Assembly: GCA_041592335.1 (NCBI GenBank)
Contig: JBFHQE010000014.1
Location: 1-61,980, forward strand
From: JBFHQE01 sp041592335
Lineage (GTDB): Bacteria; Pseudomonadota; Gammaproteobacteria; Thiohalobacterales; Thiohalobacteraceae
Direction of reading: 5' to 3'
Length of the DNA stretch: 61,980 nucleotides
Shown in pieces: positions 40,291 through 50,348 of the stretch. The stretch's first letter is position 1; every line of letters begins with the position of its first letter. Under the pieces are notes generated by a model. The model was not told the DNA's origin, did no database searches, and was given only the letters and a program-made list of their open reading frames with translations. The position numbers and the translations under genes are program-made.

Positions 40291-41598
40291 ATGTATCACA
40301 AGAACAAGCTGGACAGCCTGTATGACCTGGTCACTGGCGACGAGGATGCGCGCGTCTGCAAGGACATCCCGGCACAGGCCTGTAATGACCAGCCCCATAA
40401 TTTTTTCGCCTACCTCACAGCCAACCTGCTGGGAAAAGTGGCGGATGAAATCGCCAGCGCCAAACTGATCCTGCCCTGGCTGTTTTCAGCACTCGGGGTA
40501 CCGGCCGCGTTCGTGGGTTTTCTGGTGCCGATCCGCGAAGCCGGCATTCTGTTGCCGCAACTGGTGGTCGCCGCCATGATCCGCCATCTGGCAATTCGCA
40601 AATGGGTCTGGGTCGCTGGCGCATCCCTATCCGCGCTTTCTCTCGGACTGATGGGACTCGCGGGACTGAACCTGACTGGCACGATTGCGGGCTGGCTGCT
40701 TATCAGCGCGCTGGTGGTATTCAGCCTGTCGCGCGGCCTGTGTTCCGTATCCGCCAAGGATGTGCTGGGCAAGACGGTTTCAAAAAGTCGCCGCGGGCGC
40801 CTGATGGGCATCTCCGCCGGTATATCGGGTTTGTTCACCCTGGGCATCGGACTCTATATCGAAACCCTGGGGCGGGACACCGGCCCGGCACTGTTAAGCG
40901 GCTTACTGCTGCTCGGCGCGCTGATGTGGCTGCCCGCCATTCTCAGTTTCGCCAGCCTGCGCGAACAACCCGGCGCAACCGAAGGCGGCGCTAATGCACT
41001 GGACACGGCGCGCGAGAATCTGGCCCTGCTGGTGCGCGACATAAACTTTCGCCGCTTCGTGATTACCCGCTCATTACTACTCGGCGTTGCACTGAGCCCG
41101 CCTTTTTATGTACTGATCGCCCAGCAAAACAGTACCGGCCTGGCCGGACTGGGCTTGCTGATTATTGCCGTGGGGCTGGCCGACAGCATCAGTGCGCCGA
41201 TCTGGGGACGATTGGCGGACCGCTCCAGTCGCCGCGTGATGGTTATGGCCGCGGCCTTGGCGGGGTTGCTTGGCGTGCTGCTCTGGCTACTGGAAAGCAA
41301 CGCCTCAACGCTGTTGGCCAATCCCTGGATAATGGCGCTCATCTACTTGCTGTTGATCGTTGCGCATTGCGGAGTACGCATTGGCCGCAAGGTGTACCTG
41401 GTGGACATGGCGGGCGAGACCAACCGCGCCGCCATGGTCGCGGTCAGCAATACGGTGATCGGCGTTGTGATGCTGGCGGCGGGCCTGATTGGCGTGGTTG
41501 CGACCCTGACCGGTCCGGGCACCCTGGTGCTGTTGCTGGCCATGGTTTCTTTCCTGGCGGCGTTTTATGCCTGGCGGCTGCCGGACGTGAGTCAGTGA
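40291..41598 (+). CDS. Major facilitator superfamily transporter
   Basis: The 435-residue protein has about twelve hydrophobic segments with MFS-type loops (SKSRRGRLMGISAGISG in the first half, WGRLADRSSRRVMVMAAALAG in the second). The leading soluble part (DARVCKDIPAQACNDQPHNFF) is unusual with two cysteines. Substrate unknown. Its 3' end overlaps the convergent putA gene by seven bases, which leaves no room for a terminator between them. Confidence 0.85.
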   Translation: MYHKNKLDSLYDLVTGDEDARVCKDIPAQACNDQPHNFFAYLTANLLGKVADEIASAKLILPWLFSALGVPAAFVGFLVPIREAGILLPQLVVAAMIRHLAIRKWVWVAGASLSALSLGLMGLAGLNLTGTIAGWLLISALVVFSLSRGLCSVSAKDVLGKTVSKSRRGRLMGISAGISGLFTLGIGLYIETLGRDTGPALLSGLLLLGALMWLPAILSFASLREQPGATEGGANALDTARENLALLVRDINFRRFVITRSLLLGVALSPPFYVLIAQQNSTGLAGLGLLIIAVGLADSISAPIWGRLADRSSRRVMVMAAALAGLLGVLLWLLESNASTLLANPWIMALIYLLLIVAHCGVRIGRKVYLVDMAGETNRAAMVAVSNTVIGVVMLAAGLIGVVATLTGPGTLVLLLAMVSFLAAFYAWRLPDVSQ

Positions 41599-44500
41599 TC
41601 TTCTTCCGGTAATGACAGCAACGAGGCGTTCCCGCCTACTGCCGCGGTATTAATCGACACCGTCCGCTCGGTGGTAAAACGATGCAGATAAAAAGGTCCA
41701 CCCGCTTTCGGCCCGGTGCCGGACAACCCTTCTCCACCAAAGGGTTGAGATCCGACTACGGCGCCAATCATATTGCGATTCACATAGAGGTTGCCGACAC
41801 GCGCCCGTTGCTGCACCAATGCCCAGGTCGATTCAATACGGCTGTGCACACCCAGCGTCAAACCGTAACCCAGCGCGTTAACCTGGTCGATCAGCGCTTC
41901 CAGTTCCTGCGAGCGGTAACGCAGTACGTGTAGCACAGGACCGAAGACTTCTTCCTGCAATTGCGACAGCGAATTAATTTCGATCAGGTGGGGCGGAAAA
42001 AAACTGCCCTTGCGCGCATCCAGTGGCGCAGGTAACACTTTCACCACGTCGGCCTCTCGATGCATGCGATCGATATGGGCCTGCAGATTGGCCTGCGCGG
42101 CAGCATCAATTACCGGCCCGACATCGGTAACCAGGTAACGCGGATCGCCCATCACCAGTTCATCCATCGCACCGCACAGCAGACTGATCACGCGATCGGC
42201 AATCTCTTCCTGCACACACAATACCCGCAACGCCGAGCAACGTTGTCCGGCACTGTTGAACGCCGACTGCATGGCATCCATGACGACCTGTTCCGGCAGC
42301 GCCGAGCTGTCCACCAGCATGACATTCTGGCCGCCGGTCTCCGCAATCAATGGCACGATCGGACCATCGCGTTGCGCCAGCACTTGTTGTATATGCCGTG
42401 CCGTTGCCGTTGACCCGGTGAGGGCCACGCCGGAAAGACGCACATCCGGCAATAAGGTGTCGCCTACTACTGGACCCGGCCCCGCGATCAAGTGCAAAAC
42501 AGCGGACGGCACACCCGCCTCATGCAACAGGGCGACCACTCGTTGTCCGCATAAGGGCGTCTGTCGCGCGGGCTTGGCAAGCACGGCATTTCCCGCCACC
42601 AGGGCGGCGACCACCTGGCCGGTGAAGATGGCGACCGGAAAATTCCAGGGACTGATGCAGAGAAACACACCACGGCCACGCAACTGCATCTGGTTAGCCT
42701 CTCCAACCGGACCCGGCAGTGCATGGGCTACAAAATCCCGTTGCGCCTGGACGGCGTAGTAACGGCAAAAATCCACCGCCTCACGCACCTCGTTCATCGC
42801 ATCGGGAATACAGCGACCGGCTTCGCGCACGATCAGATCAATCAACTCGGCACGATGGCTTTCCAGCAAATCCGCCGCGCGCAATAAACAGGCAGCACGT
42901 TCTTCGACCGGCGTTTTATCCCAGCCCGGTGCTGCTCGACAGGCAGCATCGAGAGACGTGCGCAACTGTGCCTCATCCGCTTCCCGAAGATGTCCAACCG
43001 TCTCACCTGTAGCCGGGTTGATCACGACATGCTCCGCAACGGGCGGCATATCCTGCTCGGCCACCTGCGCCAGTTGTGTCAACAACACTTCCCGATCGAA
43101 CGGATCACTGAGATCAATAGTGGAACCGCCCACACGCTGCGGTTGATAGATATGCACGGGCAAGGGGATGCGCGGATGTGGCCGACACTCAACGCGCTGC
43201 AGCTCAGCGACCGGGTCCAGCAGCAATTCTTCGACAGGTATCGAGGATTGCGCGAGCTGGTTAACAAAGGAACTGTTGGCGCCATTTTCCAGCAGGCGCC
43301 GCACCAGGTAAGGCAATAACTGTTCATGCGCTCCCACCGGGGCATACACCCGCACCGGCACACTGCAAGCCTGTTGCACGACGGAATACAATGACTCGCC
43401 CATGCCATGCAGACGCTGAAACTCGTACAGTTTGTCCTGACCCAGTTCGATAATGCTCGCAATGGTTAACGCATTGTGCGTGGCGAACTGGGAATAGATC
43501 ACGTCGCTGGCGGCCAGCATTTGTCTGGCGCAGGCCAGATAACTGACATCCGTTGCGGCCTTGCGGGTAAATACCGGATAGCCATTCAACGCCCGCTCCT
43601 GGGCACGCTTGATTTCGCTATCCCAGTAGGCACCCTTGACCAGCCGGACCGGAATGACGCGTGCCAGGGTGTTACCAAGCGTGATTAACCAGTCGATCAC
43701 CAGTCGCGCGCGTTTCTGATAGGCCTGCACGGCCAGGCCAAAGCCATCCCATCCCGCCAGATCCGGCTGCCGTAACACGGCTTCAAATATGTCGAGTGAC
43801 GGTTCCAGACGATCAGCTTCTTCGGCATCCAGCGTAAGACCGATACCCGCCTCTCGCGCCGCCCTGGCCAACATCAGCACCCGTGGCAACAACTCACGCT
43901 CCAGCCGTACCGACCGGGTGTATTCATAACGAGGATGCAACGCGGACAGCTTCACGGAAATGCCGGGCGCGGACATGACATCATCCGGACATCCCTGGTT
44001 ACTGATCGTCTCAATCGCGGACAGGTAGCTGCCAAAGTAACCTTCCGCATCCTCGGCCGTCAGTGCCGCCTCGCCCAGACAATCAAACGAATATCGTTGC
44101 CATACACTGGTGTCGGCGCGCTCCACGGCCTCGGCAATACTGTTACCCATGACAAACTGTCCGGCCAGTGTTGCCATGCTGCGCCTGAGTGCCTGGCGTA
44201 CCGCGTTATTACCCAGACGAGCGATTAACCTGAGCCAGGACTGCTCCGGTTGATGAATGCGCTCCAGCCAGCGGCCAGTCATCACCAGCCCCCAGGTTGC
44301 CGCGTTCGACCACAAACCCTGTTCCGGGTGAAAATGTTTATCCCAGTGGCCTTTGCTCAGTTTATCCAGAATAAGCCGATCGGCCGTTGCAGCGTCCGGG
44401 ATGCGCAACAGTGCTTCGGCGAGGCACATGAGGATTACGCCTTCTTCATTGGAAAGATCATATTCCTGCAGCAGGGATGAAAGACCCGCGGACGTCGGAT

Positions 44501-44657
44501 TCAAGGATCGCAGGGAAGATATCCAGTCCCGGGCACTGGCCTGTACGTTGGCCAGCTGGGATGCCGAAAACTGTGTCTGCGCGACCAGTTCCCGCAGGCA
44601 GGCCTGTTCATCGCGCCGGTAAGCCTGTCGAATCGCATTTCGGGCCTGTTCTGTCAT
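41592..44657 (-). CDS. putA: Bifunctional proline dehydrogenase / pyrroline-5-carboxylate dehydrogenase
   Basis: The 1021-residue protein contains a proline dehydrogenase barrel (about residues 170-470; TLDAEEADRLEPSLDIFE, RLVKGAYWDSEIKRAQERAL) and an aldehyde dehydrogenase domain (about 530-1000; CISPWNFPVAIFTGQVVAAL, ALTGSTATA, AETGGQNVMLVDSSA, NSAGQRCSALRVL with the catalytic cysteine). It oxidises proline to glutamate with FAD and NAD. It lacks the N-terminal ribbon-helix-helix of E. coli PutA, so it is the short, non-repressor type. It is divergent from the dehydrogenase gene. Confidence 0.97.
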   Translation of the reverse strand: MTEQARNAIRQAYRRDEQACLRELVAQTQFSASQLANVQASARDWISSLRSLNPTSAGLSSLLQEYDLSNEEGVILMCLAEALLRIPDAATADRLILDKLSKGHWDKHFHPEQGLWSNAATWGLVMTGRWLERIHQPEQSWLRLIARLGNNAVRQALRRSMATLAGQFVMGNSIAEAVERADTSVWQRYSFDCLGEAALTAEDAEGYFGSYLSAIETISNQGCPDDVMSAPGISVKLSALHPRYEYTRSVRLERELLPRVLMLARAAREAGIGLTLDAEEADRLEPSLDIFEAVLRQPDLAGWDGFGLAVQAYQKRARLVIDWLITLGNTLARVIPVRLVKGAYWDSEIKRAQERALNGYPVFTRKAATDVSYLACARQMLAASDVIYSQFATHNALTIASIIELGQDKLYEFQRLHGMGESLYSVVQQACSVPVRVYAPVGAHEQLLPYLVRRLLENGANSSFVNQLAQSSIPVEELLLDPVAELQRVECRPHPRIPLPVHIYQPQRVGGSTIDLSDPFDREVLLTQLAQVAEQDMPPVAEHVVINPATGETVGHLREADEAQLRTSLDAACRAAPGWDKTPVEERAACLLRAADLLESHRAELIDLIVREAGRCIPDAMNEVREAVDFCRYYAVQAQRDFVAHALPGPVGEANQMQLRGRGVFLCISPWNFPVAIFTGQVVAALVAGNAVLAKPARQTPLCGQRVVALLHEAGVPSAVLHLIAGPGPVVGDTLLPDVRLSGVALTGSTATARHIQQVLAQRDGPIVPLIAETGGQNVMLVDSSALPEQVVMDAMQSAFNSAGQRCSALRVLCVQEEIADRVISLLCGAMDELVMGDPRYLVTDVGPVIDAAAQANLQAHIDRMHREADVVKVLPAPLDARKGSFFPPHLIEINSLSQLQEEVFGPVLHVLRYRSQELEALIDQVNALGYGLTLGVHSRIESTWALVQQRARVGNLYVNRNMIGAVVGSQPFGGEGLSGTGPKAGGPFYLHRFTTERTVSINTAAVGGNASLLSLPEEDH

Positions 44658-44718
44658 TCGTTTCCCGCTACAATAGCCGTCACTGAGATAACACTAACGC
44701 TTATTGACATACATAGCC

Positions 44719-45714
44719 ATGACAACACCTTTCTTCAACTTTGGCGTCATGCTGGATGAAGCCACGCTGCATCCAGAAGACCTGAACCTGGACACCCTGT
44801 GGGCAACGGCCGAACGCTGGGAGCGCTATGCAAACACCACGGATGCGGAGTTGTTAGACCGGGTACAGGACGCCGAGCTGATTGTCACCAACAAGGTGCA
44901 TCTCGATGCCACGCTCTTGAACGGCCTGCACAATGCGAAACTGATCTGTATCGCCGCAACCGGAACCAATAACGTCGATATTCAGGCCGCATCGGACTTG
45001 AATATTCCTGTCTGCAATGTCACCGGCTATGCCACCTCTTCGGTGGTCGAACACACCTTCAGCTTAATCCTGTCGTTACGGCGCCGCCTGTTTGAACACC
45101 AACAGGCAGCGATTCAACAATGGCCCCAGGCGGAAAACTTCAGCGTGCTGGATTATTCCATGCACGAACTCAAGGGACAGACACTTGGGATTATCGGCTG
45201 CGGTGAATTGGGCAGCGCTGTCGCAGCGCTCGCACGCGCCTTTGGTATGCGGGTAATAATCAGTAAACGCCCCGGCGCAACCAACGATTTCCGCCCGGAT
45301 CGATTACCCTTATCCACCGTGCTTAGCACCGCCGATGTCATTTCACTGCATTGTCCTCTGACCAGCCAGACGGAAAACCTGATCAACGCCACCACTATCT
45401 CGCTGATGAAACCCGGTGCCCTGCTGATCAATACCGCGCGCGGCGGCATTGTCGATGAAACGGCTTTACTCAAGGCGCTCAAGTCCGGTCATCTGGGCGG
45501 CGCGGCACTGGATGTACTGGCATCCGAACCGCCCAGCGCGGACCATCCGCTGCTGACCTGCGGCCTGACGAATCTCATCCTGACACCGCATGTAGCCTGG
45601 GCCAGCCAGGAATCCCGCCAACGGCTGGTCGACGAGATGGTCAAGAACATCAAGGCGTTCACGCGCGGAGAAAAACGCAACCGGCTGGATGCGGGGAGCC
45701 CGACATGCCAGTAA
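44719..45714 (+). CDS. D-2-hydroxyacid dehydrogenase, glycerate dehydrogenase / hydroxypyruvate reductase-like
   Basis: The 331-residue NAD(P)-dependent enzyme has GIIGCGELGSAVAALARAFGM (Rossmann loop), the catalytic Arg/Glu region NTARGGIVDE ... DVLASEPP and the histidine in LTPHVAWAS. The closest type by pattern is HprA-like glycerate dehydrogenase reducing hydroxypyruvate to glycerate. ATG 44719 is preferred over an in-frame TTG at 44704; no strong ribosome site is visible. With glcDEF 4 kb away it could complete glycolate salvage, but the substrate is not proven. Confidence 0.88.
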   Translation: MTTPFFNFGVMLDEATLHPEDLNLDTLWATAERWERYANTTDAELLDRVQDAELIVTNKVHLDATLLNGLHNAKLICIAATGTNNVDIQAASDLNIPVCNVTGYATSSVVEHTFSLILSLRRRLFEHQQAAIQQWPQAENFSVLDYSMHELKGQTLGIIGCGELGSAVAALARAFGMRVIISKRPGATNDFRPDRLPLSTVLSTADVISLHCPLTSQTENLINATTISLMKPGALLINTARGGIVDETALLKALKSGHLGGAALDVLASEPPSADHPLLTCGLTNLILTPHVAWASQESRQRLVDEMVKNIKAFTRGEKRNRLDAGSPTCQ

Positions 45715-45741
45715 CGGCAATCGCTTAACCAGGCCCAACCC

Positions 45742-48024
45742 ATGCCTTACTTTCAGCCCAAAAACAACAGACTCAACATCACAAACTGGCTTGTTCCGTT
45801 CAGCCTGGCAACCCTGCTAATCGTTATCAGCAACTATAATTTCCTCCTGTTCCACACACTCGCCGAACTCTTCGCCATCGTGGTTGCCATCCTGATTTTT
45901 GTCGTTGGCTGGCAGACATATCCCTATACACGTAATCATTTTCTGATGTACCTGGGGTGCGGTTATTTCTGGATTGCCTCGCTTGACCTGATTCACACCA
46001 TGACCTACGAAGGACTGGCGATTTTCGAAACCACCGGCGCCAATATCGCCGTTCAGTTCTGGATAGGCACGCGCTATATCGAAGCGATTCTGTTGTTGAG
46101 CGCCCCCTGGTTCCTCAAACACGAACTGAATCGCACCGCTGCCTTTTTCGGCTTTGCCCTGCTGTCTCTGGTTTTATATCTCGCCATCAAGTTTGGTTAT
46201 TTCCCGGCAGGATTCATCGAAGGACAGGGACTAACCCGTTTCAAAATCATCAGTGAATACATAATTGTCACCATGCTTGCGCTGGCCGTGCTTGCTTACA
46301 TCAGGCAGAACGAACTACCGGAAAAGTCCACTTCCCGGAATATTATTCTTGCAATCGTGTTAACCATATCCGCCGAGCTAGCCTTCACCTTCTATATCAG
46401 CATTTACGATCTATCCAATATCATCGGACACATTTTCAAGTTTTTTTCTTTCTGGCTGATTTTCATGGCCATTGTCCGCAATACGCTCCAGGAACCTTTC
46501 GACACGCTATACAGGAGCGCCAGCACCTACGATGCCTTACCCGACGCCACCATTGCCGTCGACAGAAATGGCACCATCCTGCAAGCCAATACCAGCGCCT
46601 GCCGCCTGGCCGGACTGACCCGAACGGAATTAACAGGCCAGCAACACCACGAAATTTACCATCCAGCCTCTTTCGACATCGAGAATTGCCCAATATGCCG
46701 ACATTGTCGCGACAACATAGCGCTCGATAACCTTGAGCTTGAATATGACAATGAGAAGGCTACTTTTTTTGCCTACTCACTCTCCGAACTCAAGGGAAGC
46801 GGTGTGGGAAACATCATCGTCGAAGTTATTCGCGACATCAGCGTCAAGAAGCGTACCGAGTCCTCGCTACAACGCGCCCAGAAAATGGACGCCATCGGCA
46901 AACTGACCGGTGGCATTGCCCACGACTTTAACAACATGCTGGGCGTTATTCTCGGCTTCGCCGAAATATTGAAGTCCCGCCTGAGTCGCGACGAGCAGAA
47001 ACTGAACAAATACACCGATGAAATCATCAACGCGGGCGAACGCGCGCGAAAACTGACCAGCAAATTACTGGAATTCTCCCGCAAGGCGCCATCGTCGGAC
47101 GAAGAGGTCTCGCTCAATCTCTTGCTGTCCGACATACAGCACATGCTGGAAAAAACCCTGACGCCGCGCATCAAGCTCGACTACCAGCTTGCCGAGCATC
47201 TCTGGCCCGTATGGCTGGATAAAACCCGGCTCGAGGATGCCATCCTCAATATCAGCATCAACGCCATGCACGCCATGCCCAACGGGGGCAAACTAACCAT
47301 CAGCACCCGCAACACCCAGCTCGACGACAAGGATGCCAGCCAGCTTGAGATTCCGGCAGGCGATTACATTGCGCTCTCGATCGAGGACACTGGCACCGGC
47401 ATGGATAATGAGACCCTGCAAAAAATCTTCGACCCCTTCTTCTCCACCAAGGGCGAACAGGGAACGGGACTCGGCCTGAGCCAGGTTTACGGTTTTACCC
47501 AACAGTCGAATGGCGGGATCCAGGTTGACTCCGAAATCGGCAAGGGAACTCGTTTCACCCTGTATTTCCCCAGACCCCTGCAAAGTAGTAAAGCAGATCC
47601 CGGCCTCGGTAACTCGCACCCTGAAGCGACCGCCGCGGGCACAGAGACAATTCTGGTTGTGGATGATGAAAGAGCGTTACTGGAACTCGCAAGAGAAATA
47701 CTGACCGCCAACGGCTACGAGGTGCTGTGTGCTGAAAGCGCGGAACAGGCCATGACCACAGCCAAACTCCATCATTTCGACCTGCTGCTCAGCGATGTCG
47801 TACTTCCGGGAACCGGCGGTTATGAGCTGGCTGCCAACATGCAAACGCTCTACCCGGATATTAAAGTCCAGATGGTGAGCGGATATTCTGATAAAAGTGA
47901 AGCCGACAGCGCGAATCCCACCTGGCATCAACAATGTCTGCAGAAACCTTTTACAACCGAAGCCCTGCTGAAACAGGTAAGGGACAGACTGGATGAAACA
48001 GCCCCTGGATCGCAGACTGTTTAA
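45742..48024 (+). CDS. MASE3-PAS hybrid sensor histidine kinase
   Basis: The 760-residue protein begins with a MASE3-type membrane sensor of about seven helices (residues 10-240; NYNFLLFHTLAELFAIVVAI and NHFLMYLGCGYFWIASLDL). A PAS domain follows (about 255-360, with a cysteine cluster NCPICRHCRD), then a HisKA domain (phospho-histidine in GGIAHDFNNMLG), an ATPase domain (GTGMDNETLQKIFDPFF) and a receiver domain whose phosphoacceptor aspartate is in LLLSDVVLPG. The cysteine cluster in the PAS could bind metal or respond to redox. No output regulator is adjacent. It follows the dehydrogenase gene by about 27 bases. Confidence 0.92.
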   Translation: MPYFQPKNNRLNITNWLVPFSLATLLIVISNYNFLLFHTLAELFAIVVAILIFVVGWQTYPYTRNHFLMYLGCGYFWIASLDLIHTMTYEGLAIFETTGANIAVQFWIGTRYIEAILLLSAPWFLKHELNRTAAFFGFALLSLVLYLAIKFGYFPAGFIEGQGLTRFKIISEYIIVTMLALAVLAYIRQNELPEKSTSRNIILAIVLTISAELAFTFYISIYDLSNIIGHIFKFFSFWLIFMAIVRNTLQEPFDTLYRSASTYDALPDATIAVDRNGTILQANTSACRLAGLTRTELTGQQHHEIYHPASFDIENCPICRHCRDNIALDNLELEYDNEKATFFAYSLSELKGSGVGNIIVEVIRDISVKKRTESSLQRAQKMDAIGKLTGGIAHDFNNMLGVILGFAEILKSRLSRDEQKLNKYTDEIINAGERARKLTSKLLEFSRKAPSSDEEVSLNLLLSDIQHMLEKTLTPRIKLDYQLAEHLWPVWLDKTRLEDAILNISINAMHAMPNGGKLTISTRNTQLDDKDASQLEIPAGDYIALSIEDTGTGMDNETLQKIFDPFFSTKGEQGTGLGLSQVYGFTQQSNGGIQVDSEIGKGTRFTLYFPRPLQSSKADPGLGNSHPEATAAGTETILVVDDERALLELAREILTANGYEVLCAESAEQAMTTAKLHHFDLLLSDVVLPGTGGYELAANMQTLYPDIKVQMVSGYSDKSEADSANPTWHQQCLQKPFTTEALLKQVRDRLDETAPGSQTV

Positions 48025-48079
48025 TGGGCAGCTATTCGCGTGACGTTCCCTGCGCGGCAAGTTTGATAGCCTAATTCAA

Positions 48080-49282
48080 TCATTCCAGCAGCTCGATCCA
48101 GTGCACCACCGGCACTGCTGCCTGGGTCGACAAGTGCATCTGGCAACCGATATTTGCCGTGGCGATCCTGTCCGGCTGCTCCTTAATCAAGGCGGCCACT
48201 TTCTGGTTTAACAGCTGCTGCGACAGTTCCGGCTGCAATAGCGAATAAGTGCCGGCCGAACCGCAGCAGAGGTGTGAGTTTTCCACATCGACCAGTTCAT
48301 ACCCCACCCTGCTGAGAATTGACTCCACAACGCCATCGAGTTGCTGTCCATGCTGCAAGGTACAGGGACTGTGAAATGCTACTTTCTTCCGCGGTCCAGC
48401 GGAAAACTGAGACAAGTCTTCATCACGCAATACTTCACTAATATCTCTCGCCAGTTCGGACACACGGCGCGCCTTGTCGGCATAAACCGCATCATGCCGC
48501 AATAATTCGCCGTACTCCTTGATCATCGCACCACAGCCACTGGCCGTGATCACAAGCGCCTCGACGCCCTGCTCAATCCATGGCCACCAGGCATCGATAT
48601 TGCGCCGCATGAAGTTCAGCCCTTCGTCCTCGGCGGAAAGATGATGGCTGACCGCGCCGCAACACCCGGCCTCGGGCGCGGATAGCAATTCAATCCCCAA
48701 CTTGTTCAACACCCGCGCCGTGGCACTGTTCACGTTCGGGGTTACCACCTGTTGCGCACAACCATCCAGCACCAGCATTCTGCGCGCATGGTTCTGCCGT
48801 GGCCTGTCGTCCACAGGCATCCGCAGAGGAATTTTTTGTTGCAGTGCGGCAGGCAGCAATGGCTTCACCCAGCCGCCCACACGCAGTAAACCGGTAAACC
48901 GTTTCGGATAGGGAATTATCTGTCGTAACAACCAGCGCTTGAATTGCAATCCGACCGGACGCTCGACCTGTCTTTCCAGTATCCCGCGCCCGATATCCAG
49001 CAGGCGATGATAATTAACACCCGAGGGACAAGTGGTTTCACAGGCACGACAACTCAGACAGCGGTCCAGATGCGTCTGGGTTTTTTTCGTCACCGCACCG
49101 CCTTCCAGCAATTCCTTAATCAGGTAAATGCGGCCACGCGGACCATCCAGTTCATCGCCGAGCAACTGGTAAGTGGGACAGGTCGCTGTGCAGAAACCGC
49201 AATGCACGCAGCTGCGCAGAATGGTTTCGGCCTCCTGCCCGTGCGCGGTATTCAACAATGATTCGGTCAGCCGGGTCTGCAT
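48080..49282 (-). CDS. glcF: Glycolate oxidase iron-sulfur subunit
   Basis: The 400-residue protein has two [4Fe-4S] motifs (CVHCGFCTATCP and CLSCRACETTCP) and two CCG-type domains (EAGCCGAVSHHL and HLCCGSAGTYSLL), as in GlcF and heterodisulfide reductase D relatives. It passes electrons from the flavin subunits to the quinone pool at the membrane. Its start lies two bases from the glcE stop, completing glcDEF. Confidence 0.96.
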   Translation of the reverse strand: MQTRLTESLLNTAHGQEAETILRSCVHCGFCTATCPTYQLLGDELDGPRGRIYLIKELLEGGAVTKKTQTHLDRCLSCRACETTCPSGVNYHRLLDIGRGILERQVERPVGLQFKRWLLRQIIPYPKRFTGLLRVGGWVKPLLPAALQQKIPLRMPVDDRPRQNHARRMLVLDGCAQQVVTPNVNSATARVLNKLGIELLSAPEAGCCGAVSHHLSAEDEGLNFMRRNIDAWWPWIEQGVEALVITASGCGAMIKEYGELLRHDAVYADKARRVSELARDISEVLRDEDLSQFSAGPRKKVAFHSPCTLQHGQQLDGVVESILSRVGYELVDVENSHLCCGSAGTYSLLQPELSQQLLNQKVAALIKEQPDRIATANIGCQMHLSTQAAVPVVHWIELLE

Positions 49283-49283
49283 C

Positions 49284-50348
49284 TTACAAACCCGGATACA
49301 TCCGGCCCGGGTTAAGAATACCCCCGGGGTCGAACGCCTGTTTCAGGTTACGATGGATCCGCAATAACCCGGACGACAGGGGCTGGAAACGCAAGGCCTG
49401 TGTTTCATTACTACGGAACAAGGTTGCATGCCCACCCGAAGCGGCGACCTGGGTTCGCACTTCCTCGGCAGAAGCCGTCGTCTTGAGCCAGCGCTGGGCG
49501 CCGCCCCAGTCGTAAAACCAGTCGCCGTTAATCGCCAGCGGCGGCACATTGAAAGGCACGGAAACACGCCAGAGATTATCGGCGCCATCAAAGAAGGGAT
49601 GACGTTGCTCCTTGATATCCGCCCAGAGTGTCGCGTCCTGCGCTAACACCTCACCACCAATGTCACGACTCACCTGCTCCGCCAGCCGATCGGAGCCGCA
49701 TAAACGCAGGTACAGACGTTCGCCATCGAAACAGGCGGCAGTCATCGGCAAGGGCTTGCGCGCGATGCTTTCCAGTACCTGAATGGACTGCGGCACATCA
49801 TCCTGCAACATCACCATGACCTTGTAGGCCGGCCTGGGCAATACCTTCAATGAAACATCCAGCAACACCCCCAGCGTACCGAAGGCGCCTGCCATTAAGC
49901 GCGACACATCGTAGCCGGCAACATTCTTCATCACTTCGCCGCCAAAGCGCAGAATCTCACCCTTGCCATTTAACAGCGTACAGCCCAGCACATAATCACG
50001 TGCCGCCCCGGCATAGGGTCGGCGTGGACCGGAAAGATTACAGGCGATAGTGCCGCCGAGCGTGGCATTCTCGCCGAAAGCGGGCGGTTCGAAAGGCAAC
50101 AGCTGATTATGCTTCGCCAGTTTCGCTTCAATATCGCTCAAGGGTGTCCCGGCACGCGCGGTGATCACCAGTTCGGTCGGTTCATAACTGATAATGCCAC
50201 TGTGACGGCTGATATCCAGCGGCTCGCCATCCACGGCATGACCGAGAAACCGTTTGCTGTTACCGCCATGAATCGCCAGTGGCGTCCCACTGGCACAGGC
50301 TGCCCGGACCCGTTCCTGCAACGCCCGACTGTCGTCGTGATCAATCAT
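49284..50348 (-). CDS. glcE: Glycolate oxidase FAD-binding subunit
   Basis: The 354-residue protein has a PCMH-type FAD domain: LAIHGGNSKRFLGHAV, VITARAGTPLSDIEAKLA, GENATLGGTIACNLSGPRRPY and GEVMKNVAGYDVSRLM. It is the shorter of the two FAD subunits. ATG 50348 overlaps the glcD stop (TAATG), so the open frame to 50417 is not used; coupled translation within glcDEF is likely. Confidence 0.95.
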   Translation of the reverse strand: MIDHDDSRALQERVRAACASGTPLAIHGGNSKRFLGHAVDGEPLDISRHSGIISYEPTELVITARAGTPLSDIEAKLAKHNQLLPFEPPAFGENATLGGTIACNLSGPRRPYAGAARDYVLGCTLLNGKGEILRFGGEVMKNVAGYDVSRLMAGAFGTLGVLLDVSLKVLPRPAYKVMVMLQDDVPQSIQVLESIARKPLPMTAACFDGERLYLRLCGSDRLAEQVSRDIGGEVLAQDATLWADIKEQRHPFFDGADNLWRVSVPFNVPPLAINGDWFYDWGGAQRWLKTTASAEEVRTQVAASGGHATLFRSNETQALRFQPLSSGLLRIHRNLKQAFDPGGILNPGRMYPGL

